Positions 44,187 through 54,061 of a stretch of DNA of 64,000 bases are shown here, piece after piece. The DNA comes from JAEYZS01 sp964469265 (GTDB taxonomy: Bacteria > Bdellovibrionota > Bdellovibrionia > Bdellovibrionales > JAEYZS01). Below the pieces are notes generated by a model, which saw only the letters and a list, made by a program, of their open reading frames with translations, was not told the DNA's origin and made no database searches. The DNA lies in the NCBI GenBank assembly GCA_964469265.1, contig CAYXYF010000003.1:41159-105158 (forward strand), written 5' to 3'. Each line of letters opens with the position of its first letter. Position 1 is the first letter of the stretch. The position numbers and the translations under genes were made by a program.

Positions 44187-44864
44187 TTAAATGCTAGCTT
44201 TTAAGCCTAGCTTATTCAAGAGATTTGAAAAATCCATATCTGGTTTCGTCGTGACCAAGACATTCTCCTTTGTTTGTGGATCCACAAATGCAATGGAAAT
44301 GGCGCAAAGAAGCGCTCTATCTATCCCATATTCACTCTGAAAATAATCATTGTTCCAGCTATTGCCATAGGTCTGATCGCCAACGATGGGGCACTTAATC
44401 ATTTTTAGATGACGACGAATCTGATGATAACGTCCCGTTTCGGGCGAGGCTTTGACAAGAGAATAATGACGAGTCTCTCCCCGCGCGATCATCTCTATGC
44501 TTTCGAGAGTAGATATATTCGTCACCGCAACTTCGGTGAGTTTTTGTTTGTGTTTTTTAAGCGGTTGATCCACTCGCAGTTCTTCAGGAGCCTGTCCATG
44601 AACAAAGGCAAGATAGGTCTTTTCAACTTTCTTTTCTTTGAACAACGTTGCAAGTTGGTTCGCTTTCTGTTGGTTGAAAGCATAGATCAGAACACCGCAA
44701 GTGGATTTATCGATTCGATGAATCGGAAAAACTTTTTGACCTAATTGCTGTTGCAGATGGAACTGTGCACTCACCTTCTGATCGGCTTTTGTGTCGGCAT
44801 AAACCACCATTCCTGCTGGCTTATGGACAATACAATAGGTCTTAGTTTTTTTCAGAATCTTCAT
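44187..44864 (-). CDS. RluA-family pseudouridine synthase
   Basis: A 225-residue enzyme without S4 domain. Core motifs: IVHKPAGMVVYAD, the catalytic HRIDKSTCGVLIYA (Asp52), and GRYHQIRRHLKMIKCPIVGDQTYG. This resembles the RluA/TruC subgroup (rRNA or tRNA uridine); target not assignable. Start overlaps the dnaE stop (TAATG), so it is translationally coupled. Confidence 0.93.
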   Translation of the reverse strand: MKILKKTKTYCIVHKPAGMVVYADTKADQKVSAQFHLQQQLGQKVFPIHRIDKSTCGVLIYAFNQQKANQLATLFKEKKVEKTYLAFVHGQAPEELRVDQPLKKHKQKLTEVAVTNISTLESIEMIARGETRHYSLVKASPETGRYHQIRRHLKMIKCPIVGDQTYGNSWNNDYFQSEYGIDRALLCAISIAFVDPQTKENVLVTTKPDMDFSNLLNKLGLKASI

Positions 44865-47800
44865 TACATTATATGAATAAAACTCGTATCAGAGTACTTG
44901 GAGTTTAATTCCTCAAAGAACCCTTGAGTCAATTCCACACCTTCAATGTCTTCAACTTCAAACATCACTTTTTTACTCAAATCATCGAGATGACATTCAA
45001 AGTACACTCGAGATTTACCTGGATGTCGTTTAAAGATTTGTTTTAACACATTAACATCAAGCTCTTGAGCTTTGAGCGCGATTTTAATTTGTGAGGTTTT
45101 CTTCATTCGTTCTTCTAAGGTAAAGACTTCTTCTGCTATCAGCTTTACGCTATCTTCATTCCGCTCGACGACAGCTTCGATAACAATTGGAACATCAGAC
45201 TTGATTAAAGCCTCAGCTACCGCATACCGATCTGGAAAACAAACCACCTCAATAGGAGAAGAAAGATCTTCTAAAGTCAAGATGGCCATTCTTGTTCCTT
45301 TGCGGGTAATGATCTCGCGGCTTGCAGAAACAATCCCGCCCACAGTCACTTTCTTTTTATGTTCGACGGTTTCAAGTTGCGATATTTCGTGGGTTGCAAT
45401 TTTATTAAGGACATTCTCAAGTCCATGAAGGGGATGTTCACTTAAATAAAACCCTAGTACTTCTTTCTCACAGTTTAAACGAACAGACTTTGCCCACGGC
45501 TCAACTTCTGGAAGCTCGATGGTGTTTTCTTCAGAACTTTCTTCAATAAGATTAAATAGGCTCGATTGACCAACTTCCTTGTCGACACGGTCTACTTCCG
45601 CCCGCTCAATATACTTTTCGAACCCAGAATATAGCCTTGCACGATGAATTTCAAAACTATCAAAGGCTCCGCCTTTTATTAAACTTTCAACAACTTTCTT
45701 ATTCACCCGTCGCAAGTCCACGCTCATAAAGAAATCTTCAACGGATTCAAACTTTTTATCTTCTTTAAGTTCTCTGGCTTCAAGAATGGCTTCTACTGCG
45801 GATTGTCCAACACCCTTGATGGCACCGAGGCCGAAATAAACATCTTTATCAATAACCGTAAATCCGTGACCCGATACATTCACATCTGGTGGCCTAACAA
45901 CGATGTTATGTTTTTCTGCGTCTTTAATATACTTAACGACTCTATCTGTATCAGAAAGTTCTGTATTTAGAAGAGCTGCATAAAATTCTGCAGGATAATA
46001 ATGCTTTAACCACGCCGTTTGAACCGCAATCACACAATAGGCCGCAGCGTGGGATTTGTTAAACCCGTACTCCGCAAACTTTGCCATTAAGTCAAAGAGT
46101 TCATCTGACTTCTTTTCATCAAAGCCGTTCTTCTTAGCTCCTATCAGGAAGCGCTCTCTTTGCTGGTCCATCTCCTCTTTGATCTTTTTACCCATCGCAC
46201 GACGAAGCAAATCCGCCTCACCTAGTGAGTAGCTTGCAATCGTTGACGCAATCAATTGGACCTGTTCTTGATAGACAATAATTCCGTAAGTTTCTTTTAA
46301 AATTTCTTCTAGTTCTGGAAACAGGTATGTGACTTCTACCTGACCATGTTTACGGGCAATGTACTCAGGGATCATATCCATCGGACCAGGACGATAAAGC
46401 GAGTTCACAGCAACGATATCTTCAAAACAAGATGGCTTCACTCTTTTCAGTGTCTCGGTCATGCCGCCACCTTCAAATTGGAACACACCTGCCGTATCTC
46501 CCCTTGCCATGAGTTCGTAGACCGCTGGATCTCGAAGAGAGATTTCACTTGAGCGAATGGTTTTGCCGTGATTTGTTTTAACAAGCTTTAATGCGTTTTC
46601 AATATGAGTCAGCGTTTTCAAGCCTAGGAAGTCGAATTTGATAAGACCAATTTTTTCCGACACCTTCATATCGTATTGGACAACGTTTTCACCGTCGTTT
46701 CCTTTATACAAAGGTGCATAGGTCACAAGGGGTTGGTTTGAAATAATAACACCCGCTGCGTGTATACTGGCATGTCTATGAAGGCCTTCAATCTTTTTTG
46801 CAATTTCAAAAAGTGATGCCATCCTAGAGTCTTGATCTAATAGTTCCTGAATGCGAGGTTCAATGGTTAGGGCGTCTTCAAGCGTAACACCAAGTTTATC
46901 TGGCATTAGCTTTGATAAAACGTCCACTTCTTGAAAGCTCATTCCCATCACACGGCCCACGTCACGAATCGCTGCACGAGCTTGTAGTTTACCGAATGTA
47001 ATAATTTGAGAAACAGACGGGGCACCGTATTTCTCGGTGACGTAATTTATGACTTCACCCCTGCGGTCTTGGCAAAAGTCGATATCAAAGTCTGGCATCG
47101 ATACACGTTCAGGATTTAAGAATCGCTCAAAAATCAGTTTGTTGCTGATCGGATCAAGGTCAGTAATTTTAAGAGAGTACGCAACTAAACTCCCTGCTCC
47201 TGAACCTCGTCCAGGTCCTACAGGAATTTCGTTTTGTTTAGCCCAGTTGATAAAATCTTGGACAATGAGGAAGTAACCGTTAAAGCCCATCTTGTCGATT
47301 ACATCGACTTCAAAATTCAAACGCTCATAGTAAGCTGGTTTATCTTCTTCTGGGACCGCATCCCCTCTTAGAGCTAGTTCTTTAAACCGGTCTTCAAGAC
47401 CCTTTTTAGACTTTAAAAGAATTTCTTCTTTAAGTGATCTTCCATCTTGAGTTGGAAATGTCGGAAGATGATATATTGGTTTTCCTTCTGGAGTTTTTAA
47501 ATGGAAATCCACTTTGCAGCGATCAGCAATCACTAAGGTATTATCACAGGCCTCTGGGATATCTTTAAATAAGTCTCGCATCTGTTGAGCTGATTTAAAA
47601 TAGAACTGGTCGCTCCCGAGCTTCATCCTCGAATCATCTTGAAGGGTTTTGTTGCTTCCAATACACATTAAAACTTCTTGAGAGAAGCTATCCGCATTTT
47701 CTAAATAAAAAACTTCATTGGTAGCAACTAATGGTGCACCTGTTTTTTTAGATGCCTCGATGAGAAATTCTTCATAGATCTTCCACTTGTCGATATTTGG

Positions 47801-48349
47801 TCTTTGAATTTCAAGATAAAAACTATCAGGGAAAATCTTTTGGTAATATTGTATCTGTTCAATCGCTTTTTCCGGGCCGTGTTCAAAAAACGTTAAAGCG
47901 ATGTCGCCACGTAAGCCACCAGATAGTGCAATGATATGTTTTCCGTGTTGTTCTAAAACTTCGTAATCAATTCTTGGTTTATAGTAAAAACCCTCTTGAT
48001 ACCCAATGGTCGAAATTTTACAGAGATTTTGATAGCCCTCATAATTTTGTGCGAGGAGCACAATGCGCTTATTTCCTCGGCCTGAAAAGCCAGAAGCTCG
48101 GTCTTCTTGTCTTTGAAGTCGACCATTTGGGGCGATGTAGGCATCAAGTCCGATAATTCCATTAACACCTTTGCTTTTGGCGTTGAGGTAGAAATCAACG
48201 GCACCAAACATGTTGCCGTTATCAGTGATTGCAACTGCAGACATTTCAAGATCAGCAGCTTTTTTAACGAGAGATTTTACACGCGCGCTCGCCTCAAGTA
48301 ATGAATACTCGGTATGAACATGCAAATGAACAAAATTATTCCCGCTCAA
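44864..48349 (-). CDS. dnaE: DNA polymerase III alpha subunit (DnaE)
   Basis: An 1161-residue replicative polymerase. PHP domain at the N-terminus (FVHLHVHTEYSLLEASARVKS), catalytic core with the carboxylate block MPDFDIDFCQDRRGEVI and PVGPGRGSGAGSLVAY, the FNKSHAAAY loop of the fingers, HhH and OB-fold C-terminal regions (VTVGGIVSASREIIT). Length is standard. Lies 49 nt downstream of guaA, in a long minus-strand run. Confidence 0.98.
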   Translation of the reverse strand: MSGNNFVHLHVHTEYSLLEASARVKSLVKKAADLEMSAVAITDNGNMFGAVDFYLNAKSKGVNGIIGLDAYIAPNGRLQRQEDRASGFSGRGNKRIVLLAQNYEGYQNLCKISTIGYQEGFYYKPRIDYEVLEQHGKHIIALSGGLRGDIALTFFEHGPEKAIEQIQYYQKIFPDSFYLEIQRPNIDKWKIYEEFLIEASKKTGAPLVATNEVFYLENADSFSQEVLMCIGSNKTLQDDSRMKLGSDQFYFKSAQQMRDLFKDIPEACDNTLVIADRCKVDFHLKTPEGKPIYHLPTFPTQDGRSLKEEILLKSKKGLEDRFKELALRGDAVPEEDKPAYYERLNFEVDVIDKMGFNGYFLIVQDFINWAKQNEIPVGPGRGSGAGSLVAYSLKITDLDPISNKLIFERFLNPERVSMPDFDIDFCQDRRGEVINYVTEKYGAPSVSQIITFGKLQARAAIRDVGRVMGMSFQEVDVLSKLMPDKLGVTLEDALTIEPRIQELLDQDSRMASLFEIAKKIEGLHRHASIHAAGVIISNQPLVTYAPLYKGNDGENVVQYDMKVSEKIGLIKFDFLGLKTLTHIENALKLVKTNHGKTIRSSEISLRDPAVYELMARGDTAGVFQFEGGGMTETLKRVKPSCFEDIVAVNSLYRPGPMDMIPEYIARKHGQVEVTYLFPELEEILKETYGIIVYQEQVQLIASTIASYSLGEADLLRRAMGKKIKEEMDQQRERFLIGAKKNGFDEKKSDELFDLMAKFAEYGFNKSHAAAYCVIAVQTAWLKHYYPAEFYAALLNTELSDTDRVVKYIKDAEKHNIVVRPPDVNVSGHGFTVIDKDVYFGLGAIKGVGQSAVEAILEARELKEDKKFESVEDFFMSVDLRRVNKKVVESLIKGGAFDSFEIHRARLYSGFEKYIERAEVDRVDKEVGQSSLFNLIEESSEENTIELPEVEPWAKSVRLNCEKEVLGFYLSEHPLHGLENVLNKIATHEISQLETVEHKKKVTVGGIVSASREIITRKGTRMAILTLEDLSSPIEVVCFPDRYAVAEALIKSDVPIVIEAVVERNEDSVKLIAEEVFTLEERMKKTSQIKIALKAQELDVNVLKQIFKRHPGKSRVYFECHLDDLSKKVMFEVEDIEGVELTQGFFEELNSKYSDTSFIHIM

Positions 48350-48398
48350 CTCTCTCCCCTCCTCATTACATGTACGTCAGCGCGTTTGGATTTCGTGC

Positions 48399-49937
48399 TC
48401 ATTCCCACTCAATTGTGCCTGGTGGCTTTGAAGTGATATCTAAAACCACCCGATTTACTTTTCGAACTTCGTTTGTCATTCGACTTGAAACTTTTCTTAG
48501 AAAGTCATTGGGAAATTGAAACCAATCTGCTGTCATCCCATCTTTGGACGTTACAGCCCGTAATGCAACAGACTTTTCATAAGATCTAGAGTCCCCTTGG
48601 ACGCCAACAGTTCGAATCGGCAGAAGTACCGTAAATGCTTGCCAAATTTTGCTATATAGGCCGCTACTCCTGAGCTCATCAATAAAAATCGCATCGCATT
48701 GACGAAGAATGTCTAGGTGCTCTTTTGTCACTTCTCCGAGCACTCGAACCGCCAACCCTGGTCCTGGGAATGGATGACGGCCTAAGATTTCTTTTGGAAT
48801 ACCTAGCTCCGCTCCGATTGCACGCACTTCATCTTTAAATAGTTCTCGAAGGGGTTCTACAAGTTTTAGCTTCATGTCTTTAGGAAGCCCGCCCACATTG
48901 TGGTGAGTTTTGATGGTAACCGATGAACCATTTGGCGAAATACTTTCAATCACATCTGGATAAAGTGTTCCTTGCGCTAGCCAATTGATCTCTCCTTTTG
49001 ATTCAATGAACGAATCAAATATCTCAATAAATTTCCCGCCAATGATCTTTCGTTTCTGTTCAGGATCAGTGATTCCTTTAAGCGCTGACAAAAAGTTTTC
49101 CTCAGCATCAATGCCTGTCACATTAAGCCCAAGGGTTTTATAAATTCCTAAAACTTCTTCATACTCATTAAGTCTTAACAAGCCGTTATTCACAAAAACA
49201 CACTCTACACGGTCTTTGCCTAGCACCCTTGTCAAAAGAACACCCACAACTGTGGAATCCACGCCGCCACTTAATGCACATAAAACTTTCGCTTTTTCAG
49301 GAACCGTTGATTTTATTTTATCAGACAACTCCGAGAGAATATTTTGCGGTGACCATGTCGCTTTTAACTTACAAATTTCAAAAACGAATTTTCCAAGAAG
49401 CTGCTCCCCATTCTGGGTATGACTGACTTCAGGATGAAATTGAAACGCTAAAATTTCAGAATTATTATGTTTCCCAATAATTGCGGCGGTTACGCCCGTA
49501 TTCGTCTTTGCTAAAACTTCAAAACCTTTTGGCAACTCTTCAACAGCATCTCCGTGGCTCATCCAAACAAGCTGGGTCGATTTATCGTAAATTGGATTTC
49601 CTTCAGCCCACTCAAGATAAGTCATTCCGTATTCACGCTTATCTGATTGACTGACTTTTCCTCCAAGATCCTTTGCAATCAACTGCATGCCATAACAGAT
49701 ACCCAGCACTGGGCCAAACTCCGCAAGTTCAGAGACTTTCCGGTAAGGAGCATTTTCTTCAGATACAGAAGATGGTCCGCCGCTGATAACTATTCCTTTG
49801 GGCGCAAATTCTTTGAGTTTTTCCTTCGAATAATCATACGGGAAAATCTCAGAGTACACTCCCATCTCGCGTAATCGTCTAGCAATGAGTTGCGTATATT
49901 GAGAGCCAAAATCAAGAATCGCAATTTTTTCAGTCAT
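48399..49937 (-). CDS. guaA: GMP synthase (glutamine-hydrolysing)
   Basis: A 512-residue enzyme making GMP from XMP. Glutaminase domain: Cys in VLGICYGMQLIA and the partner His-x-Glu in FQFHPEVSHT. Synthetase domain: PP-loop ALSGGVDSTVV. C-terminal dimerisation domain ends TKPPGTIEWE. Starts one base after guaB, so the two are coupled and catalyse successive steps from IMP to GMP. Confidence 0.98.
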   Translation of the reverse strand: MTEKIAILDFGSQYTQLIARRLREMGVYSEIFPYDYSKEKLKEFAPKGIVISGGPSSVSEENAPYRKVSELAEFGPVLGICYGMQLIAKDLGGKVSQSDKREYGMTYLEWAEGNPIYDKSTQLVWMSHGDAVEELPKGFEVLAKTNTGVTAAIIGKHNNSEILAFQFHPEVSHTQNGEQLLGKFVFEICKLKATWSPQNILSELSDKIKSTVPEKAKVLCALSGGVDSTVVGVLLTRVLGKDRVECVFVNNGLLRLNEYEEVLGIYKTLGLNVTGIDAEENFLSALKGITDPEQKRKIIGGKFIEIFDSFIESKGEINWLAQGTLYPDVIESISPNGSSVTIKTHHNVGGLPKDMKLKLVEPLRELFKDEVRAIGAELGIPKEILGRHPFPGPGLAVRVLGEVTKEHLDILRQCDAIFIDELRSSGLYSKIWQAFTVLLPIRTVGVQGDSRSYEKSVALRAVTSKDGMTADWFQFPNDFLRKVSSRMTNEVRKVNRVVLDITSKPPGTIEWE

Positions 49938-51413
49938 CTATTCTAACCTGTAATTTGGAGCTTCTTTTGTAATCGTCACATCATGAACGTGGGATTCCTT
50001 TAAACCAAATGGAGAAATTCTCACAAACTCGGCATTCTTTTGAAGCTGCGAAACATCGCCTGCTCCGAGATATCCCATCCCAGACTTTAACCCACCAAGG
50101 AGCTGATAGACAATTCCACTAGCGCTTCCTTTATAAGGTACTTTTCCTTCGATTCCTTCGGGGACAAGTTTATCGTTTTCATCGACATCGGTTTGGCCGT
50201 AGCGATCTTTTGAACCTTCCTTCATTGCTCCGATACTTCCCATTCCGCGGTAAACTTTATAAGTTCTTCCTTGGTATAGGATCATTTCGCCTGGAGACTC
50301 ATCACAACCTGCAAGAAGATTTCCGACCATCACGGTGTTTGCACCAAGAGCAATCGCTTTAGTGACATCTCCTGAGTAGCGGACGCCGCCATCTGCGATG
50401 ATTGTTTTATTTAATTTTTTTGCAACCGCTGAGCATTCCATAACCGCAGATATCTGAGGCATTCCAATTCCAGCTACGATACGAGTTGTACAAATACTTC
50501 CAGAGCCCATTCCAACTTTCACGACATCAGCGCCTGCATCAAAGAGAGCCTCTGCTCCTGCTGCTGTTGCAACATTCCCAGCAATTAAAACCACATCAGG
50601 GAATCTCTTACGCAGATACTTTGTAGTTTTAATAACGTTTTTAGAAAACCCATGGGCGGTATCGATACATAAAATATCAGCACCGTAGGCAACAAGTGCA
50701 TCCGCTCGTTCAAAAGCTTCTGATCCAACACCAAGAGCCGCAGCAGCAACTAAGCGGCCTCGGCTGTCTTTTGTCGCTTGTGGATACTGTTTTGCTTTTT
50801 CGATATCCTTAATTGTAATAAGACCTTTTAAAAACCCAGATTGGTCAACCACTGGGAGTTTTTCAATTCTATGTTCTTGCAAAATGTCACGAGCTTGAGC
50901 AAGGGTTGTTCCCACTTGTGCTGTGATGAGGCTGTCTTTTGTCATAACATCTGCAATTTTTTGAGTGACGTTTGTTTCAAACCGCAGATCTCGGTTTGTA
51001 AGAATTCCGACAAGCCTTCCTTCAACCGTAATAGGAACTCCACTGATCCCGTACTTCTTCATAAGATCAAGCGCGTCTTGAACGGTTCGATCTGGCGTTA
51101 GAGTGATAGGATCGGAAATCATTCCGCTTTCGTACTTCTTAACCTTTTCAACTTCCTGAGCTTGTATTTCCATTGGCATATTCTTGTGAATAACACCAAA
51201 GCCTCCCATTTGAGCCATCACCCGAGCAACTTTGTGTCCCGTCACTGTGTCCATTGCCGATGAAATGAGTGGAGCGTTTAAGTAAAGATCTTTTGCAAAG
51301 TAGCTGCGAGTTGAAATTGCCGTAGGAGTTAGTTCAGAGTACTGAGGTACAAGTAAAATGTCATCGAAGGTCAATGCAAGTTTGATATCTTTAGAATCAA
51401 TTTGTTTTGCCAT
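49938..51413 (-). CDS. guaB: IMP dehydrogenase
   Basis: A 491-residue enzyme oxidising IMP to XMP with NAD. TFDDILLVPQYSE at the N-terminus, two CBS domains (~95-205), the active-site loop GMGSGSICTTR with the catalytic Cys, and the flap region YRGMGSIGAM. Immediately follows the gamma-carbonic-anhydrase-like gene and precedes guaA with no gap. Confidence 0.98.
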   Translation of the reverse strand: MAKQIDSKDIKLALTFDDILLVPQYSELTPTAISTRSYFAKDLYLNAPLISSAMDTVTGHKVARVMAQMGGFGVIHKNMPMEIQAQEVEKVKKYESGMISDPITLTPDRTVQDALDLMKKYGISGVPITVEGRLVGILTNRDLRFETNVTQKIADVMTKDSLITAQVGTTLAQARDILQEHRIEKLPVVDQSGFLKGLITIKDIEKAKQYPQATKDSRGRLVAAAALGVGSEAFERADALVAYGADILCIDTAHGFSKNVIKTTKYLRKRFPDVVLIAGNVATAAGAEALFDAGADVVKVGMGSGSICTTRIVAGIGMPQISAVMECSAVAKKLNKTIIADGGVRYSGDVTKAIALGANTVMVGNLLAGCDESPGEMILYQGRTYKVYRGMGSIGAMKEGSKDRYGQTDVDENDKLVPEGIEGKVPYKGSASGIVYQLLGGLKSGMGYLGAGDVSQLQKNAEFVRISPFGLKESHVHDVTITKEAPNYRLE

Positions 51414-51941
51414 TTATGGTTCCTTTCCTTCTTCATACCAAGATTTATACAAAATATAATTTTGTTCTGATTTGCCTAAAAATTCTAATTCTTCAGGTTT
51501 AAGTGGACGAATAGCCTTGGCAGGTCGGCCAAGTATTAACATACCTTCTTGGTCAAAGTTCGCCTCTTCAGTGACCAAGCTCCCAGCGCCCACAATACAA
51601 CGTGGTGCGATCTTAGCCTTGTCCATAATGACGGTCCCCATCCCAATAAGACAGCGATCGCCAATTTCACATCCATGTAAAATCACATTATGTCCGACTG
51701 TGACCCCTTCACCGATGGTTGTTCCGCATTTATTAAATGTTCCATGAATCATTGTCCCATCTTGAATATTTGTTTTCTGACCAATACGAATATGGTTAAC
51801 GTCACCTCTGAGAATCGCATTAAACCAAACAGAAACGTCATTACCGAGTACAACATCACCAACGATAGTTGAATTGGGTGCAAGATAGCAGTTTTCACCG
51901 AATTTAGGAGTAAACCCTCGAACTGACATTATTGTCGCCAT
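51414..51941 (-). CDS. Gamma-class carbonic anhydrase-like hexapeptide protein
   Basis: A 175-residue left-handed beta-helix protein of the YrdA/PaaY/CaiE type. Metal His candidates lie in MIHGTF and GHNVILHG, with NAILRGDVNHIRIG matching the family. ATG at 51941 has GAGGAGA 5 nt upstream; an upstream in-frame ATG lacks this. Function in vivo is unclear (carbonic anhydrase or acyltransferase/thioesterase-like). It lies between miaB and guaB. Confidence 0.92.
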   Translation of the reverse strand: MATIMSVRGFTPKFGENCYLAPNSTIVGDVVLGNDVSVWFNAILRGDVNHIRIGQKTNIQDGTMIHGTFNKCGTTIGEGVTVGHNVILHGCEIGDRCLIGMGTVIMDKAKIAPRCIVGAGSLVTEEANFDQEGMLILGRPAKAIRPLKPEELEFLGKSEQNYILYKSWYEEGKEP

Positions 51942-51957
51942 CTTGTTCTCCTCTTGC

Positions 51958-53346
51958 TTAAATGAGTGTTCCATAGAGCGTCTGCGGTTTTGCTACATCG
52001 ATACGAACGTTAAGAGTTGTTCCGATAAGTTCTTTATCGTTTCGGCCAGTTGTGTTTTTGATATGCACCAGCTGGTTTCGTGTGTTTCGACCAGTAACAA
52101 CGCCCTCGTTACGATCGTCTAGCTTTTCGATAAGAACTTTAAAAGTTTGCCCTTCATACTTCGAACAAACAGAAAATATTTGCTCTCGATGTTTTTTAAG
52201 AAGTAAATCTAAACGCTCAGCTTTTACCTCTTCAGGAATTTGATCACCAAACCTTGCGGCTTTTGTAAATGGTCTAGGCGAATATTTAAATGCATATATA
52301 GATTCATATTCGACTTCATCAAGAAGAGACATTGTTTCCATAAACTGCTCTTCTGTTTCACCAGGAAAACCAACTATAAGATCAGTGGATAGCGAAATAT
52401 TTGGAACGTGATCCAATATACGCTTCACTTTATCAACGTACTCTTCTCTGGAGTATACACGATTCATATTATGCAACACTTGGGTACTACCAGACTGAAC
52501 TGGCAAATGAATGTAGTCACAAACTTTTTCGATGTAGTCTCGGTGAACTTTCATTAAGTCTTCATTGAAATCTTTAGGATGACTTGTCGTGTATCTGATT
52601 CTTTCGATTTCTGTTTCGTCTGCAAGCTTCATTAAGAGTTGCGCAAACGATGTTCCACAGTCACCAAGATATGAGTTTACGTTTTGACCAAGGAGTGTGA
52701 CTTCCTTTACCCCTCGTTGAGTCAGGGTTTTAATGTCGCTTACGATATCCATTGCAGGCCGTGAACGTAAACGTCCACGGGTAAACGGTACGACACAAAA
52801 CGTACAGAAGTTATCGCACCCTTTGGTGATATTCACAAATGTAGAGACACCTGGATTGCGAACCATATTTTGAACAAGGTAAGGCTCATTGTTATAAAAT
52901 TTTGCCTGAATCACTTTGTCTTCAGTATGAGTGGACTTTGCAACAATTTCAGGAAGTTCGTCGATATTGTCTGGTCCAAAGACGAAATCAATTAATGGAG
53001 AGGTTTTTGTCAGCTTTGCTTTTTCTTGTTGTCCAACGCAACCGCCAACGCCAATACGGAGATTCGGATTTCTGAGTTTAAGTTTTCTATATTTGCCAAC
53101 TTCAGAGTGAACTTTATGAACAGGCTTTTCACGTACACTGCAAGAGTTGATGATAATTAAACTTGCCTGATCAGGAGTGCTCACAGGCGTATAGTTTTGC
53201 ATCTCCAAAAGAGAATACATTCTTTCCGTGTCGTTTTCGTTCATCTGACAGCCATAGGTAGAAATATAAACCCCGTTGTTTGAGGCCTCGGGAGAGGATA
53301 TACAATCGGTGTTCTTGGACTGGGTCGTTTTAGATGTATTTTCCAT
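51958..53346 (-). CDS. miaB: tRNA-2-methylthio-N6-dimethylallyladenosine synthase
   Basis: A 462-residue radical-SAM methylthiotransferase modifying A37 of tRNAs that read UNN codons. UPF0004 domain with Cys in YISTYGCQMNEND, NSCSVREK and GVGGCVGQ (second 4Fe-4S cluster), radical-SAM CxxxCxxC in KGCDNFCTFCVVPFTRG, and a C-terminal TRAM domain. ATG at 53346 is taken as start; the frame extends upstream without a plausible start. Confidence 0.96.
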   Translation of the reverse strand: MENTSKTTQSKNTDCISSPEASNNGVYISTYGCQMNENDTERMYSLLEMQNYTPVSTPDQASLIIINSCSVREKPVHKVHSEVGKYRKLKLRNPNLRIGVGGCVGQQEKAKLTKTSPLIDFVFGPDNIDELPEIVAKSTHTEDKVIQAKFYNNEPYLVQNMVRNPGVSTFVNITKGCDNFCTFCVVPFTRGRLRSRPAMDIVSDIKTLTQRGVKEVTLLGQNVNSYLGDCGTSFAQLLMKLADETEIERIRYTTSHPKDFNEDLMKVHRDYIEKVCDYIHLPVQSGSTQVLHNMNRVYSREEYVDKVKRILDHVPNISLSTDLIVGFPGETEEQFMETMSLLDEVEYESIYAFKYSPRPFTKAARFGDQIPEEVKAERLDLLLKKHREQIFSVCSKYEGQTFKVLIEKLDDRNEGVVTGRNTRNQLVHIKNTTGRNDKELIGTTLNVRIDVAKPQTLYGTLI

Positions 53347-53551
53347 GGGTTTATATAAACTAAGTTTCTTCAGAAAGTAAGGTATTTTCGGGTACTTCCC
53401 CAAGATTTTTCCTAAAATTTCCGTGGGATTTGGCTGAGATAATTACCTATTTACTTGCTTCCAAATTATCGTTTCAATTTCAAGTTATCCTACTGTATAT
53501 TGACTGCTTGCTGGCTTACGCCCAGATGTGTCAACGAGCAAAGGTAAGAAT

Positions 53552-54025
53552 ATGGAACCTAGAAATTTAGGATCAAAAAAGCATAACTATCAGCCGATCC
53601 CCGAGGATTTTTTGAAATTGGTCAAAGAAACCTTTCAAGAAAAATATCCTGCGTTTTTAAAAGACAAAACCTTGATTGTTGATGGTGGAATATTTCCTGA
53701 AGAGCTGATTTTGGTGGTTGGCCTTCGCAATAAAGATGAGCGAGTCAGACAGGTCAATTTTGAATGTTCCATGGACTACATTAACGATGAAAACAATCGC
53801 GTTTTAGAAAAAATCCACCTTAGTGTTGACGCCCTCGATGCTATGTTTGCAGAGTACATCGACGCAAACGGTGATCTTGAAATGCCAAAACTCTGGACAG
53901 AATTCGACTTCGAAGACGAGAAAATCTATCTCAGATCCAGCTCAGACAACATCGAACTTGAAAAACTCGCCGACGAACTCTTGCAAGAACACGGTCGCGA
54001 AAACCCCGAAGAGCTCATCCACTAA
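53552..54025 (+). CDS. Acidic hypothetical protein
   Basis: A 157-residue acidic, soluble protein (MEPRNLGSKKHN...). I do not recognise it. It has an alpha/beta look with a strand pair ELILVVGLRN and VNFECSMDYI, a Leu-rich helix LSVDALDAMFAEYID, and an acidic tail. ATG at 53552 has AAGGT 6 nt upstream and is preferred over GTG at 53528. Converges with the histone-like gene. Confidence 0.78.
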   Translation: MEPRNLGSKKHNYQPIPEDFLKLVKETFQEKYPAFLKDKTLIVDGGIFPEELILVVGLRNKDERVRQVNFECSMDYINDENNRVLEKIHLSVDALDAMFAEYIDANGDLEMPKLWTEFDFEDEKIYLRSSSDNIELEKLADELLQEHGRENPEELIH

Positions 54026-54061
54026 TTCTACCGTCAATCTCCATTAAAGCTTCCAGGAGCC